A program made the position numbers and the translations under genes. This document shows, piece after piece, positions 52,113-61,228 of a stretch of DNA of 64,000 bases (position 1 is the stretch's first letter; the number at the start of each line of letters is the position of its first letter). Source of the stretch: Methylotenera_A sp049687015 (GTDB lineage Bacteria; Pseudomonadota; Gammaproteobacteria; Burkholderiales; Methylophilaceae); contig JBAVIP010000070.1 in assembly GCA_049687015.1 (NCBI GenBank), positions 62,001-126,000 on the forward strand, in the 5' to 3' direction. The notes under the pieces are model-generated. The model was not told the DNA's origin and made no database searches. It was given only the letters and a program-made list of their open reading frames with translations.

Positions 52113-52727
52113 TTATTTTGGTACGCGCCACAGATACCAGCTGGCCACGGTACGATGCGGACTCCATGCCTTGCCAATATCGGCGATTTCTTTACGCTTA
52201 GGCGCAACCTCCAGCTTTTTAAGGCGTTTGTAGCCTTCTACCACACCAAAATCATCTGCGGGCAGAATATCCATGCGTTTTAGTGTAAACATCAGCATCA
52301 TTTCCACCGTCCATCGGCCGATGCCTTTTAAGGTGACTAAGCGTTCAATGAGTTCTGCGTCGCTCATATTTTCTGCGGCTTGACGCGCAGGTACAAGGCC
52401 GCTGACTGCGCCTTCCGCAATGCCTTTCAGCGTTTCAATTTTTTTGCCTGAAAATCCGCAAGCGCGTAAATCGTCAAAGGGAGTTGTGATTAATTGTTCA
52501 GGTTCAGGAAACCCATCGAAATGGCGTTTGAATTTTGCAAAAATCGCATCGCCCGCTTTTCCGTTAAGTTGCTGATAAGCGACTGCCTGGACTAGCGCTT
52601 CGTAAGGATTAAGCTCGGGCTCAGCTTCTGCATCGAAAGTACACGCGCCGACAGTTGCAATTAGCCAAGCCCAATCTGCGTCTAATTGGGAGAGGAAATC
52701 AATCGCCTGTTGATATTGCGGGTTCAT
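52113..52727 (-). CDS. alkA: DNA-3-methyladenine glycosylase II (HhH-GPD)
   Basis: About 204 aa from ATG 52727 (MNPQYQQAIDFLSQLD; the frame extends to 52766). It removes alkylated bases. The HhH-GPD signature is visible: LVTLKGIGRWTVEMMLMFTL with the catalytic aspartate in ILPADDFGVVEGY; the LVQAVAYQQLNGKAGDAIFA helix pairs with it. It lacks the N-terminal domain of E. coli AlkA (282 aa), resembling the shorter AlkA/Mag1-like forms. It is divergent from alkB 59 bp away, so both may share an alkylation-responsive promoter region; no ada gene is adjacent. Confidence 0.88.
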   Translation of the reverse strand: MNPQYQQAIDFLSQLDADWAWLIATVGACTFDAEAEPELNPYEALVQAVAYQQLNGKAGDAIFAKFKRHFDGFPEPEQLITTPFDDLRACGFSGKKIETLKGIAEGAVSGLVPARQAAENMSDAELIERLVTLKGIGRWTVEMMLMFTLKRMDILPADDFGVVEGYKRLKKLEVAPKRKEIADIGKAWSPHRTVASWYLWRVPK

Positions 52728-52786
52728 GGTGTAATGATAGCCTTTCGGAATGGAACAAGTAAGCACATTGGTGCGTCGTGCTAAAT

Positions 52787-53455
52787 ATGGAAAAAGCAGA
52801 TTTATTTGATAACCTGCCTGAGCAAAATCGGTTGCTTCTGGCAGAAGGCGCAGTGTTGTTGCGCAGGTTTATACAACAAAATAAAGCCGCGCTTCAAGAT
52901 GAAGCACTTTTATTAAGTGACTTAAAGTCTGTTATTACGCAATCGCCCTTGCGCCACATGGTCACGCCGGGTGGCTTTGCCATGTCCGTTGCCATGACGA
53001 ATTGCGGAAGACTGGGTTGGGTTACGGATAGAAAAGGATATCGTTACGATACGCTGGACCCTAATACCGGTGCGCCTTGGCCGGCCATGCCCACGAGCTT
53101 TCTGGCGTTTGCAGCGCAGGCTGCGCTAGAGGCAGGTTTTGCTGCTTTTGTACCGGATGCCTGCTTGATTAACCAATATAAACCTGGCGCACGCATGGGC
53201 TTGCACCAGGATAAAGACGAGCGTGATTTTAATCAGCCGATTGTTTCCGTATCGCTCGGCGTGCCGGCCACTTTTTTATTGGGCGGGTTTGAGCGTGCCG
53301 ATAAAACCGTCAAAATCCAGCTAAACCATGGCGATGTGATCGTTTGGGGAGGCGCATCAAGATTGCGCTACCATGGCGTCTTGCCGCTTAAAGCCGGACA
53401 TCATCCGGCTTTTGGTTCATATCGAATCAATCTGACTTTTCGTAAAGCTGGGTGA
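52787..53455 (+). CDS. alkB: alpha-ketoglutarate-dependent DNA dealkylase AlkB
   Basis: About 222 aa from ATG 52787 (MEKADLFDNLPEQ; a GTG at 52778 is also possible). It repairs 1-methyladenine and 3-methylcytosine by oxidative demethylation. Iron ligands: LHQDKDE (H143 and D145 counted from the GTG) and YHG (H199); the alpha-ketoglutarate arginine is in SYRINLTFR. The segment MTNCGRLGWVTDRKGYRYD and INQYKPGARMGLHQDKDERD are typical AlkB. Divergent from alkA; the formaldehyde released by AlkB would be readily handled in this methylotroph. Confidence 0.93.
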   Translation: MEKADLFDNLPEQNRLLLAEGAVLLRRFIQQNKAALQDEALLLSDLKSVITQSPLRHMVTPGGFAMSVAMTNCGRLGWVTDRKGYRYDTLDPNTGAPWPAMPTSFLAFAAQAALEAGFAAFVPDACLINQYKPGARMGLHQDKDERDFNQPIVSVSLGVPATFLLGGFERADKTVKIQLNHGDVIVWGGASRLRYHGVLPLKAGHHPAFGSYRINLTFRKAG

Positions 53456-53477
53456 TTCAAGATTTAATTTTACAAAA

Positions 53478-53819
53478 CTACAGTTTCAATGCCAGTTTAG
53501 CGCGGCGGAAAATGCGGCCAATTAACGTGCCATCGAGCTGATAATGTTTGTGCAGCGGTTTTTTTACTTCCCAGTTGACTGTCATTCCTGCAGGAAAAGT
53601 CACTAAATCACCCTTACCAAAAGTCACCGCTACGCCGCCAGTTGGGGTAACCACACATTCGCCTTCTAAAATATAAGCGATTTCCTGCTCAGGGAATGTC
53701 CATGAAAAAATGGATACTTCTTTCTGCCAGGTGGGCCATTTGCTTATGCCAAGTGTGTCTAGACGGCTTTGGGAAGGGTTCTTTTCTATAGTAACTTGGT
53801 CAACGATAATTTGGCTCAT
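53478..53819 (-). CDS. small cupin domain protein (DUF861/EutQ-like)
   Basis: 113 aa, single cupin barrel. SKWPTWQKEVSIFSWTFPEQ, EIAYILEGECVVTPTGGVAV and FGKGDLVTFPAGMTVNWEVK are the two short cupin motifs of the cupin_3 group. No catalytic role is deducible. Ribosome binding site AAGGAAT. It converges with alkB, 22 bp between stops. Confidence 0.87.
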   Translation of the reverse strand: MSQIIVDQVTIEKNPSQSRLDTLGISKWPTWQKEVSIFSWTFPEQEIAYILEGECVVTPTGGVAVTFGKGDLVTFPAGMTVNWEVKKPLHKHYQLDGTLIGRIFRRAKLALKL

Positions 53820-53986
53820 GTAATTCCTTTTTAAAAGCGGCTATTTTAGCGCAAGCCAAGTGAATATTAGGCAACTATTGCCAGTTAATTTTGTCGCACA
53901 CTTAGGTGAATGGTTTAGTTAGGTGTTCGTCTATATATTTTTTTAACGCTCTGAGTTGAGCTTGAAAATGGAAAGGTAGAACTATC

Positions 53987-54532
53987 ATGAAAACGCTAAA
54001 AATCAACAAAGTGTTAGTGGGTGAGGCACTGGTAGGTGAAGGCAATGAGGTCGCGCATGTGGATTTAATTATGGGTCCACGCGGCAGTGCTGTAGAAACG
54101 GCTTTTTGCTTAACGCTTACAAACCAAAAGCGTGGTGATAATGCTTTGCTTGCCGTAATTGCTCCGAATCTCATGACTAAACCACCCACAGTGATGTACA
54201 ACAAGGTGGACATTAAAAACGCTAAACAAGCAGTGCAAATGTTTGGTGCCGCACAATGCGGAATTGCAGAAGCGGTGGCTGATTCTGTTAAAGAAGGCTT
54301 GATACCGATTGATGAGGCTGATGACGTGTTTATTTGCGTCGGTGTGTTTATCCATTGGGATGCCGAAGATAATACCAAAATTCAGGATTGGAATTACGAG
54401 GCGACCAAATTGGCGATAAAGCGCGCGGTAGAAGGGTCGCCAACCCCTGCAGAGGTGGTTGAGCAGGAATTTGCTGTGAAGCATCCACTGGCCGCCCATG
54501 CATACTTTGCAAATGCAGAGAAAACTAAGTGA
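53987..54532 (+). CDS. fae: formaldehyde-activating enzyme
   Basis: 181 aa. Fae condenses formaldehyde with tetrahydromethanopterin (H4MPT), the first step of the C1 oxidation pathway of methylotrophs. Family signatures: VGEALVGEGNEVAHVDLIMGPRG with the catalytic histidine (H24), NALLAVIAPNLMTKPPTVMY, FGAAQCGIAEAVADSVKEG, IPIDEADDVFICVGVFIHWD and NYEATKLAIKRAVEGSPT. Slightly longer than classic Fae (about 170 aa). It stands alone, away from other H4MPT genes, ribosome binding site AAAGG. This is the clearest methylotrophy marker in the window. Confidence 0.93.
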   Translation: MKTLKINKVLVGEALVGEGNEVAHVDLIMGPRGSAVETAFCLTLTNQKRGDNALLAVIAPNLMTKPPTVMYNKVDIKNAKQAVQMFGAAQCGIAEAVADSVKEGLIPIDEADDVFICVGVFIHWDAEDNTKIQDWNYEATKLAIKRAVEGSPTPAEVVEQEFAVKHPLAAHAYFANAEKTK

Positions 54533-54742
54533 CATAAAACAGCATGATAGATTGCTGCAAGCTGTGGCCTTTTGTACAACGTGAGCGAGGATAAAACGAG
54601 GCAAAAAAGGGCGAGAAACCGGAACATATGACTTATATTTGAAAATTTTGAGCCATTTTTTAACAAAGTATTATTGGGTGCAGTAGTTGTGCTAAGGTCT
54701 CAGGTAGTAAAATAGCGCTTTTACACCTTGTAGGCGCATGTT

Positions 54743-55690
54743 ATGCAGGTTAATTTGGCGCAAGCAGTAGCACTGCTTAAAAGCGGCGAAGTTGTAGCGA
54801 TTCCTACCGAGACGGTTTATGGTTTAGCGGCAGATGCAAGTAATGAAGCGGCGTTGCGGCAAGTTTATGCAATCAAGCAGCGCCCTGTAGATAATCCGTT
54901 AATTGTACATATTGCTGATGCTGGCCAAGTAAATAATTGGGCGGCGAATTTCCCTCCACTAGCGCAAAAACTCGCGCAAGCATTTTGGCCTGGCCCATTT
55001 ACGTTAGTGTTGCCTGCAAAAGAAAGCGTTTCTATGATAGTGCGCGGCAATCAGCCGACCGTGGCTTTACGCGTGCCAAACCATCCGATTGCTTTGCAAC
55101 TGCTTAAACAAAGCGGTTTGGCTTTGGCCGCTCCATCTGCCAATAAATTTACACAATTAAGTCCTACCACTGCGGCGCATGTTACTGCAGGTTTGGGCGA
55201 GGTTATTGCTGTGTTGGATGGCGGTGCGTGCAAGGTGGGGATTGAATCGACTATTGTGAGTGTTGAGGGTGCTGACTGGCGCATGTTGCGGCGGGGTATG
55301 ATCAGCGAGGTGGCAATTGAAGCTGTGGCAGGTAGGCCAGCATTAAAAAATCAACAAAACCTGCCTAAAGTTCCGGGTCAACATCAGCTGCATTACGCGC
55401 CCAAAACACCGATTAAACTGTTTGAATCGCGCACTGAGCTTGTTAATTTTGCTAAAACATCACAAAAAAGATGCGCTGTTTTGTTAATTGGCGAGGGCGT
55501 GGAGAATGGTAATCTGCCAAGTTGCAATTATATAAATTTACCTAAAGAAGCTGCTCAGGTTGCTGAGCGTCTCTACAGTACACTACATGCAATGGATGAT
55601 TTAGATACGGAGTTGTTGTTAATTGAAGTGCCGCCCAATGCACCAGAATGGCTGGCGGTTTTAGATAGATTAACGCGCGCAGCACACTAA
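54743..55690 (+). CDS. tsaC: L-threonylcarbamoyladenylate synthase
   Basis: 315 aa, the long Sua5/YwlC form. It makes threonylcarbamoyl-AMP for t6A37 modification of ANN-decoding tRNAs. The YrdC domain (1-200) has GEVVAIPTETVYGLAADASN, IKQRPVDNPLIVHIADAGQ, FWPGPFTLVLPAK, VALRVPNHPIALQLLKQSGL and APSANKFTQLSPTTAAHV; the linker and the Sua5 C-terminal domain follow (PGQHQLHYAPKTP, then to 315). Typical housekeeping gene; monocistronic. Confidence 0.93.
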   Translation: MQVNLAQAVALLKSGEVVAIPTETVYGLAADASNEAALRQVYAIKQRPVDNPLIVHIADAGQVNNWAANFPPLAQKLAQAFWPGPFTLVLPAKESVSMIVRGNQPTVALRVPNHPIALQLLKQSGLALAAPSANKFTQLSPTTAAHVTAGLGEVIAVLDGGACKVGIESTIVSVEGADWRMLRRGMISEVAIEAVAGRPALKNQQNLPKVPGQHQLHYAPKTPIKLFESRTELVNFAKTSQKRCAVLLIGEGVENGNLPSCNYINLPKEAAQVAERLYSTLHAMDDLDTELLLIEVPPNAPEWLAVLDRLTRAAH

Positions 55691-55787
55691 GCTTAATTTA
55701 AAACAAAGTACTTGTTTTAATGCAAAAAAGCGAGTAATTTTGCATTCATAAATTAAATTTTGTGACTAATTTGTTAACGGAGTTTTT

Positions 55788-56006
55788 ATGGATAACAAAT
55801 ATGGTTTAGGTAGTAGCAAAGTGGCGACAGAGCATCACGAGACGCATCATAAAACTGCTGTCATTCACCCAACAAATTGCAAGTTTTGCAATAGCACCAA
55901 TTTAACTTTAAGCCCATCTATGCACGATCATCGCTGTAATGACTGCGGCGAATGGCAGAGTGATATTCCGCAAGGCTATTCAACGGGCAGAAGCAGTGAC
56001 TACTAG
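55788..56006 (+). CDS. zinc-ribbon small protein, 72 aa
   Basis: Two C-x-x-C pairs (CKFCNSTNL and CNDCGEWQS), spaced like a treble-clef zinc ribbon, preceded by a histidine-rich stretch (HHETHHKT). Ends GYSTGRSSDY. Ribosome binding site CGGAG. Small Zn-ribbon proteins like this have varied roles; none can be assigned. Confidence 0.8.
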   Translation: MDNKYGLGSSKVATEHHETHHKTAVIHPTNCKFCNSTNLTLSPSMHDHRCNDCGEWQSDIPQGYSTGRSSDY

Positions 56007-56019
56007 CTTGCATCCGGTT

Positions 56020-57036
56020 TCACTTTGGTTTGAGTGCCGCAGTAAATTCCTCATCTAGCTCGCCGTCAATTGCTTTTAGCGCCACACGGGTTTTTTCTAC
56101 TTCATCGGCTTTTCCAGCCTGATTTGCGATTAAACCCAGTTCGAACAGGGTTGCGACGTGAAGTGGATGCAAAGCGAGTGTTTTTTTAAAATATTGATTC
56201 GCTTTGTCCAGATTCCCTAGGTTTTCTTCAGCGATACCCGCATAGTAAAAGGCTTCCGGATTAGCCGGCTCTTTTGCAATCCATTCTTGCGCTACGGTTT
56301 TAAGTTCCGCCCAATGAGCATTCTGGTATGGCAATACCACCCGCATAAAAAATGGTCGTTGTGCTTCCGGGGCATCCCAAAAGGGTGATATATCCGTTTT
56401 AAGCGATATGGTTTCAGGCGCGTCCAATAAAGCTTTTACCCACTTCACCGGAATATTGTAAAAATAAGCACTACGTCCGGGGCTTTTAAAGGTGCTGATG
56501 GCAACCAGTTTGCCGTCGTTATCAAATACGGGGCTGCCGCTCGCGCCCATCACAAACGAAGCATCGGTGCGCACAATCTGGCTGTCGTCCAGCGCATATA
56601 AAGCTTTAATTTTTCCTTGTGTAGTCTGTGGTTTGGGTGGCCCACCGGGGAAACCGATTGAAAAAATCGACTGCTCGTATTTCAGGTTTTCGGAATCACC
56701 CAGTTCCACGGGGTTAAGCTCGAGATATTGAAAGCGCAAAATGCACACATCGTGTTTCCAGTCCGCCTTTATCGCGTCTGGTGTTGCGCTATCGCCAAAC
56801 TTGGTGATTTTGACCCCGCTCGCATTGGCCAAAACATGGCAATTGGTGGCCACTAGATCTTTGCCAACTACCACGCCGGTTCCTACCCCATGATTGCCAG
56901 CTTGCGTGGCAACATGTACTTTAACAACAGAAGCCTTGAGTTTGTAAACGAGCTCATAATTCGGCTCGGCACACAAGGCGTTCTGGGCAAACCCCAGACT
57001 TAAAAAAGCTACCATGCAAATCGTAAATAAACGCAT
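56020..57036 (-). CDS. trypsin-like serine protease with TPR tail, exported
   Basis: About 338 aa from ATG 57036, chosen because AGAGG is 8 nt upstream; a GTG at 57045 is too close to it. Signal peptide to about residue 22 (NALCAE). Protease domain (25-215) with the triad H67 in TNCHVL, D96 in HDVCIL and S166 in MGASGSPVF, as in the trypsin-like DegP/HtrA fold without a PDZ domain. C-terminal region 250-330 carries tetratricopeptide repeats (PEAFYYAGIAEENLGNLDKA, HVATLFELGLIANQAGKADE). Periplasmic; substrate unknown. Confidence 0.83.
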   Translation of the reverse strand: MRLFTICMVAFLSLGFAQNALCAEPNYELVYKLKASVVKVHVATQAGNHGVGTGVVVGKDLVATNCHVLANASGVKITKFGDSATPDAIKADWKHDVCILRFQYLELNPVELGDSENLKYEQSIFSIGFPGGPPKPQTTQGKIKALYALDDSQIVRTDASFVMGASGSPVFDNDGKLVAISTFKSPGRSAYFYNIPVKWVKALLDAPETISLKTDISPFWDAPEAQRPFFMRVVLPYQNAHWAELKTVAQEWIAKEPANPEAFYYAGIAEENLGNLDKANQYFKKTLALHPLHVATLFELGLIANQAGKADEVEKTRVALKAIDGELDEEFTAALKPK

Positions 57037-57202
57037 AAGTGACACCTCTCAAGTTGCATTCTTTGCTAAATGACACTAGTTTCAATAAATAATTCTTTAT
57101 AAAATAAACTAAATATCAACATAACACAAAATTTAACGTGAAAGTCGCCATAAAGCTATGTAAAATTAAGGTCTTAATGATGTTAAGTTTAGGGAAAAAT
57201 AT

Positions 57203-57937
57203 ATGTTGACTCAATCGCATGTTGTTGATTTGCAAACACCAACTGGAGTGATGCGCACTTATGTACATCGTCCGATGGGCGATAAAGCATACCCTGCGAT
57301 ATTATTTTATTCCGAAATTTTTCAGCAGACCGGCCCGATAGAGCGCGCCGCTCGCGCTATGGCAGGCAAGGGTTATGCTGTGTTGGTACCAGAGGTGTTT
57401 CATGAGTTAAACCCAATCGGCACCGTACTTGGCTATGACGATGCAGGCCGTGACAAGGGCAATGCAGATAAAGCGGCGAAAGATGCACAAGGTTATGACA
57501 CTGATAACCGCGCTATGATTGAGTATTTGAGCCAACAGCCTTGGTATGACGGCAACGTAGGGGCTATGGGTTTTTGCATTGGCGGTCATCTGGCCTTTCG
57601 TGCAGCATTGCAGCCTGAAATTAAAGCAACCGCATGTTTTTACGCAACAGATTTACACAATAATAACATCCCTAACAAACCCAACCAGCACAGCATGGAT
57701 AGGCTAGCTGATATTAAGGGTGAGCTGATGATGATTTGGGGCAAGCAAGATAACCATATTCCCACAGCTGGGCGTATGCAGGTGTATCAGAAGCTAACCG
57801 AAGCCAATTTAGTTTTTACCTGGCATGAGTTTAATGCGCAGCATGCATTTATGCGCGATGAAGATCCGCGTTATGATTCGGAATTAGCAACGATGTGTTA
57901 CCAACTAGTGATACAAATGTTCGCTAGGACTTTATAG
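57203..57937 (+). CDS. dienelactone hydrolase family protein
   Basis: 244 aa alpha/beta hydrolase. Triad: C in GAMGFCIGGHLAF (nucleophile, position about 129), D in IWGKQDNHIP (about 178) and H in FNAQHAFMRDEDPRY (about 210). This cysteine-nucleophile arrangement is the dienelactone hydrolase (carboxymethylenebutenolidase) type. No other aromatic-degradation genes are nearby, so a general hydrolase on an unknown ester is likely. Ribosome binding site AGGGAAA. Confidence 0.9.
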   Translation: MLTQSHVVDLQTPTGVMRTYVHRPMGDKAYPAILFYSEIFQQTGPIERAARAMAGKGYAVLVPEVFHELNPIGTVLGYDDAGRDKGNADKAAKDAQGYDTDNRAMIEYLSQQPWYDGNVGAMGFCIGGHLAFRAALQPEIKATACFYATDLHNNNIPNKPNQHSMDRLADIKGELMMIWGKQDNHIPTAGRMQVYQKLTEANLVFTWHEFNAQHAFMRDEDPRYDSELATMCYQLVIQMFARTL

Positions 57938-58103
57938 ATTCCCGGTATAGATTTATACTGGTTCTTTTTAAGAATTGACCACTTTCAAGAATTGACCTTA
58001 TATCTAATTCGTAAATTAAACCGTGATTTTTAGCTTTATCGTTCATTTGCGGTGCGATTCACAACAGTAATATTGTACACATTACCCATTTAAAGAGAAT
58101 TTT

Positions 58104-59618
58104 ATGACCATTAAAAATGCTGATATTGGCCTAGTCGGCCTAGCTGTCATGGGGCAGAATCTGGCCCTTAATATTGCCGATCACGGTTACACTATCGCGG
58201 TTTACAATCGTGACCCGAAAAAAACCCTAAATTTTATCGAAGAGTGTAAGAAAAATGAGCCCTCACATGAACGTGTGGTTGGGCACACCGATTTAGCGTC
58301 TTTTGTATTGAGCATTAAACGTCCGCGTAAAATTGTGTTGCTGGTAAAAGCCGGCAGTGCGACGGACGTTACCATCAACGCTCTGCTACCTTTTTTAGAG
58401 CAAGGCGATATTATCATTGATGGCGGTAACTCATTGTGGACGGATACTATTCGTCGTGAAAAAGAACTCGCAGTAAAAGGCATTGATTTTATTGGCTCTG
58501 GTGTTTCTGGCGGTGAAACGGGCGCACGTTTCGGCCCATCACTTATGCCATCGGGCACGCGTAAAGCTTGGGCAAGTTTAGAGCCGATTTGGCGCGATAT
58601 TGCAGCTAAAGTCGATTCAGTTACAGGTGAGCCGCTGGAAGGCGGAAAACCAGGCAAGCCAGTAGAAGGTGGTTTTTCATGTGCTGAATATATCGGCCCA
58701 GACGGTGCTGGCCATTACGTGAAAATGGTGCATAATGGTATTGAATACATTGATATGCAGTTGATTTGCGAAGCGTATTGGTTGATGAAAAATCTGCTTG
58801 ATATGCCTGCCGATGAAATTGGTAAGGTGTTTCAAGAGTGGAATAAAGGCGAGTTATCAAGTTTCTTGATTGAAATTACCGGTGATATCTTGCAACAAAA
58901 AGATCCAATGGGCCCAGGCTTCCTGGTGGATAAAGTGATGGATGCAGCCGGTCAAAAAGGTACTGGCCAGTGGACAGCGGCGAATGCGCTTGAGCTTGGC
59001 GCGCCAGCCAATGCGATTGCAGCAGCAGTTTATGCGCGCGCGCTTTCAAGCTTAAAAGAGGAGCGCGTAGAAGCAAGCAAGATCTTAAAAGGTCCTGTTA
59101 TTCATCATGAAACAGACAAAAAAGCCATTATTGAGGCAATTAAAAATGCTTTATATTGCTCTAAAATTTGTGCTTATGCGCAAGGCTTTCAGTTGATGGA
59201 CAAAGCGCAAGTGGCCTATAACTGGAAACTCAACTTCGGTGAGATTGCACAAATTTGGCGTGGTGGCTGTATTATTCGCGCAAGATTCCTGCAAAAAATC
59301 ACCAATGCTTACGCATTGAATTCACGTTTGAAAAACTTGATGCTAGATCCTTACTTCACTAACGCCATGAATGATGGTCAAGCCGGCTGGCGCAAAGTGA
59401 TTGCCTTGGCAGTCACTAACGGTATTCCAGCGCAGGGCTTCAGTGCAGCACTGGCTTATTATGATGGTTACCGTAGTGCAGTATTGCCAGCTAACTTGTT
59501 GCAAGCGCAACGTGACTTTTTTGGCGCACACACATACGAGCGTGTTGATCAACCTCGTGGTCAGTACTATCACTTGGATTGGCCAGACGCAAAGCGCCCG
59601 CAACTGGCAATTGAGTAA
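58104..59618 (+). CDS. gnd: 6-phosphogluconate dehydrogenase, decarboxylating
   Basis: 504 aa, the long homodimeric form. NAD(P)-binding Rossmann motif IGLVGLAVMGQNLALNIADH, then SSFL-like GAR motif FIGSGVSGGETGARFGPSLM, catalytic-site stretch GAGHYVKMVHNGIEYIDMQL, LELGAPANAIAAAVYARALS and the C-terminal WRGGCIIRARFL, GYRSAVLPANLLQAQRDFFG. It converts 6-phosphogluconate to ribulose 5-phosphate and CO2, completing the cyclic oxidation of formaldehyde in RuMP methylotrophs. Ribosome binding site AAGAGAA; strong terminator after the stop. Confidence 0.95.
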   Translation: MTIKNADIGLVGLAVMGQNLALNIADHGYTIAVYNRDPKKTLNFIEECKKNEPSHERVVGHTDLASFVLSIKRPRKIVLLVKAGSATDVTINALLPFLEQGDIIIDGGNSLWTDTIRREKELAVKGIDFIGSGVSGGETGARFGPSLMPSGTRKAWASLEPIWRDIAAKVDSVTGEPLEGGKPGKPVEGGFSCAEYIGPDGAGHYVKMVHNGIEYIDMQLICEAYWLMKNLLDMPADEIGKVFQEWNKGELSSFLIEITGDILQQKDPMGPGFLVDKVMDAAGQKGTGQWTAANALELGAPANAIAAAVYARALSSLKEERVEASKILKGPVIHHETDKKAIIEAIKNALYCSKICAYAQGFQLMDKAQVAYNWKLNFGEIAQIWRGGCIIRARFLQKITNAYALNSRLKNLMLDPYFTNAMNDGQAGWRKVIALAVTNGIPAQGFSAALAYYDGYRSAVLPANLLQAQRDFFGAHTYERVDQPRGQYYHLDWPDAKRPQLAIE

Positions 59619-59650
59619 CTGGATTTATAAAGTTAGTAAACAATCAAAAG

Positions 59651-59680
59651 TGGGCCGGCATATAAGCCGCCCATTTTTTG
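59651..59680 (+). terminator. intrinsic terminator of gnd
   Basis: TGGGC-C-GGC and GCC-G-CCCA form an 8-bp stem with one mismatch, loop ATATAA, then TTTTTT; 33 bp after the gnd stop. Confidence 0.85.
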
Positions 59681-59733
59681 TTTAAAACTTAAAGGCTATA
59701 GCTAAAACGGAAATTAAACTTTTTAAAATTTAA

Positions 59734-59910
59734 TTAAACGCAATCGCTAAAAGCTTCAATGGTGCGATTAAAGTTTTTTTGTTTATTTAAGTTTAAGATG
59801 TTAGCTTCTTGCACTTTTACTTTATCAGACTTTTGGTTGAGCGTTGGCTCGTAAATTTCATCAGTCAGTTCTGGGTTTACTATTTTTTTAACATTTGTTG
59901 CTTGCATCAT
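59734..59910 (-). CDS. 58-aa hypothetical small protein
   Basis: ATG 59910 (or the next ATG, 59907) with ribosome binding site AAAAGGAAA. Begins MMQATNVKKIVNPELTDEIY, is rich in Asn/Lys, and ends with FSDCV. No membrane helix and no known domain. The single cysteine three residues from the end is unusual but may be chance. Not in the neighbourhood of any modifying enzyme, so a RiPP precursor is only a speculation. Confidence 0.5.
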   Translation of the reverse strand: MMQATNVKKIVNPELTDEIYEPTLNQKSDKVKVQEANILNLNKQKNFNRTIEAFSDCV

Positions 59911-60207
59911 ATTTTCCTTTTGGGAGTTAAAAACTACTGGAATTGTGTTCCTGTAGCGTGTGAGTTTAATTTAACAAATAAATTCACTGGTTTCACGGGT
60001 TTAGTCGATAAATCATTAAAATCATTACAACTTCGCGTATAACGCAGATCATTTGTTGCGGAATACACAAAATAATAAATTTTTTATTACGCTTAATATT
60101 AAGCAATAGTTGTACCAAAATAAACGACAAATAAAATTAAGTGTTAAAAATACGCAAAAAACTCGTAATCACCGTAAAATGCTAGTCTTTCACGTGGCTA
60201 AAAACAT

Positions 60208-60411
60208 ATGAAAATTTCTATAAATGGCAATGTCAAGCAATTCGATAGCGAGGATATGACAATTTCTGCGCTTGTAGTGACATTAAATTTAACAGGCAAG
60301 CGCTTAGCAATTGAAAAAAATGGTGAAATTGTGCCGCGTAGCCAGTTTTCAGAAGCGAAGTTGCAAGATGGCGATAAGTTGGAAATTGTGGGTGCGGTAG
60401 GTGGTGGATAA
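60208..60411 (+). CDS. thiS: thiamine biosynthesis sulfur carrier ThiS
   Basis: 67 aa ubiquitin-like protein ending in VGAVGGG, the C-terminal Gly-Gly that becomes the thiocarboxylate donor for thiazole synthesis. TISALVVTLNLTGKRLAIEK and NGEIVPRSQF are standard. One residue longer than the plain GG end. First gene of thiS-thiG-apaG-mltA; I see no TPP riboswitch upstream. Confidence 0.9.
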   Translation: MKISINGNVKQFDSEDMTISALVVTLNLTGKRLAIEKNGEIVPRSQFSEAKLQDGDKLEIVGAVGGG

Positions 60412-60427
60412 CTGAAGTAGTGGAAAA

Positions 60428-61219
60428 ATGATGAATGAACAACTGATTATTGCTGGTAAGCCTTATCACTCCCGTTTGCTAGTGGGAACTGGAAAATATA
60501 AGGGCTTCACCGAAACGCGTGCGGCGATTGACGCAAGTGGCGCACAGATTGTCACGGTAGCCATACGCCGCACCAATATTGGCCAAAACGCTGGTGAGCC
60601 TTCGTTGCTGGAATACTTGCCGCCAGAAGAATTCACTTATTTGCCTAATACAGCAGGCTGTTATTCTGCTGATGACGCAGTGCGTACTTTGCGCTTAGCG
60701 CGTGAGTTACTGGATGGTCATAAACTGGTGAAGCTGGAAGTGTTGGGCGACCCCAAAACGCTGTATCCGAACGTCATTGAAACCATCGCAGCAGCCAAAG
60801 TGCTGGTAAAAGATGGGTTTGATGTGATGGTATATACCTCAGATGACCCGATTATTGCCAAGCAGCTTGAAGATATCGGTTGTTGTGCGGTGATGCCTTT
60901 GGCTTCGCTTATTGGCTCTGGTATGGGCATTTTGAATCCGTGGAATTTACAGATTATTATCGAAAACGCAAAAATTCCTGTGTTGGTAGATGCGGGTGTA
61001 GGTTGCGCAGGCGATGCGGCCATTGCCATGGAACTGGGTTGTGACGGCGTGCTGATGAACACTGCAATTGCGGCCGCGCGCGACCCCGTGATGATGGCGG
61101 GTGCCATGAAAAAAGCCATTGAAGCGGGTCGCGAGTCTTATCTTGCCGGGCGCATGCCAAAAAAACTATACTCTGCAAGCCCTAGCTCGCCTACCTCTGG
61201 TTTAATTACGGCGGCATGA
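60428..61219 (+). CDS. thiG: thiazole synthase
   Basis: 263 aa TIM barrel that makes the thiazole phosphate of thiamine from DXP, ThiS thiocarboxylate and dehydroglycine. Visible: LLVGTGKYKGFTETRAAIDA, VTVAIRRTNIG, LPNTAGCYSADDAVRTLRLA, the Schiff-base lysine in KLEVLGDPKTLYPN, VMPLASLIGSGMGILNPWNL, PVLVDAGVGCAGDAAIAMEL and LMNTAIAAARDPVMMA. 16 bp after thiS. The start may be 60428 or the adjacent ATG at 60431. Confidence 0.95.
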   Translation: MMNEQLIIAGKPYHSRLLVGTGKYKGFTETRAAIDASGAQIVTVAIRRTNIGQNAGEPSLLEYLPPEEFTYLPNTAGCYSADDAVRTLRLARELLDGHKLVKLEVLGDPKTLYPNVIETIAAAKVLVKDGFDVMVYTSDDPIIAKQLEDIGCCAVMPLASLIGSGMGILNPWNLQIIIENAKIPVLVDAGVGCAGDAAIAMELGCDGVLMNTAIAAARDPVMMAGAMKKAIEAGRESYLAGRMPKKLYSASPSSPTSGLITAA

Positions 61220-61228
61220 TAAGCTGAT

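Noticed and set aside
60000..60207. TPP riboswitch ahead of thiS
   Set aside because: The conserved CUGAGA and related thi-box segments are not present in the leader.
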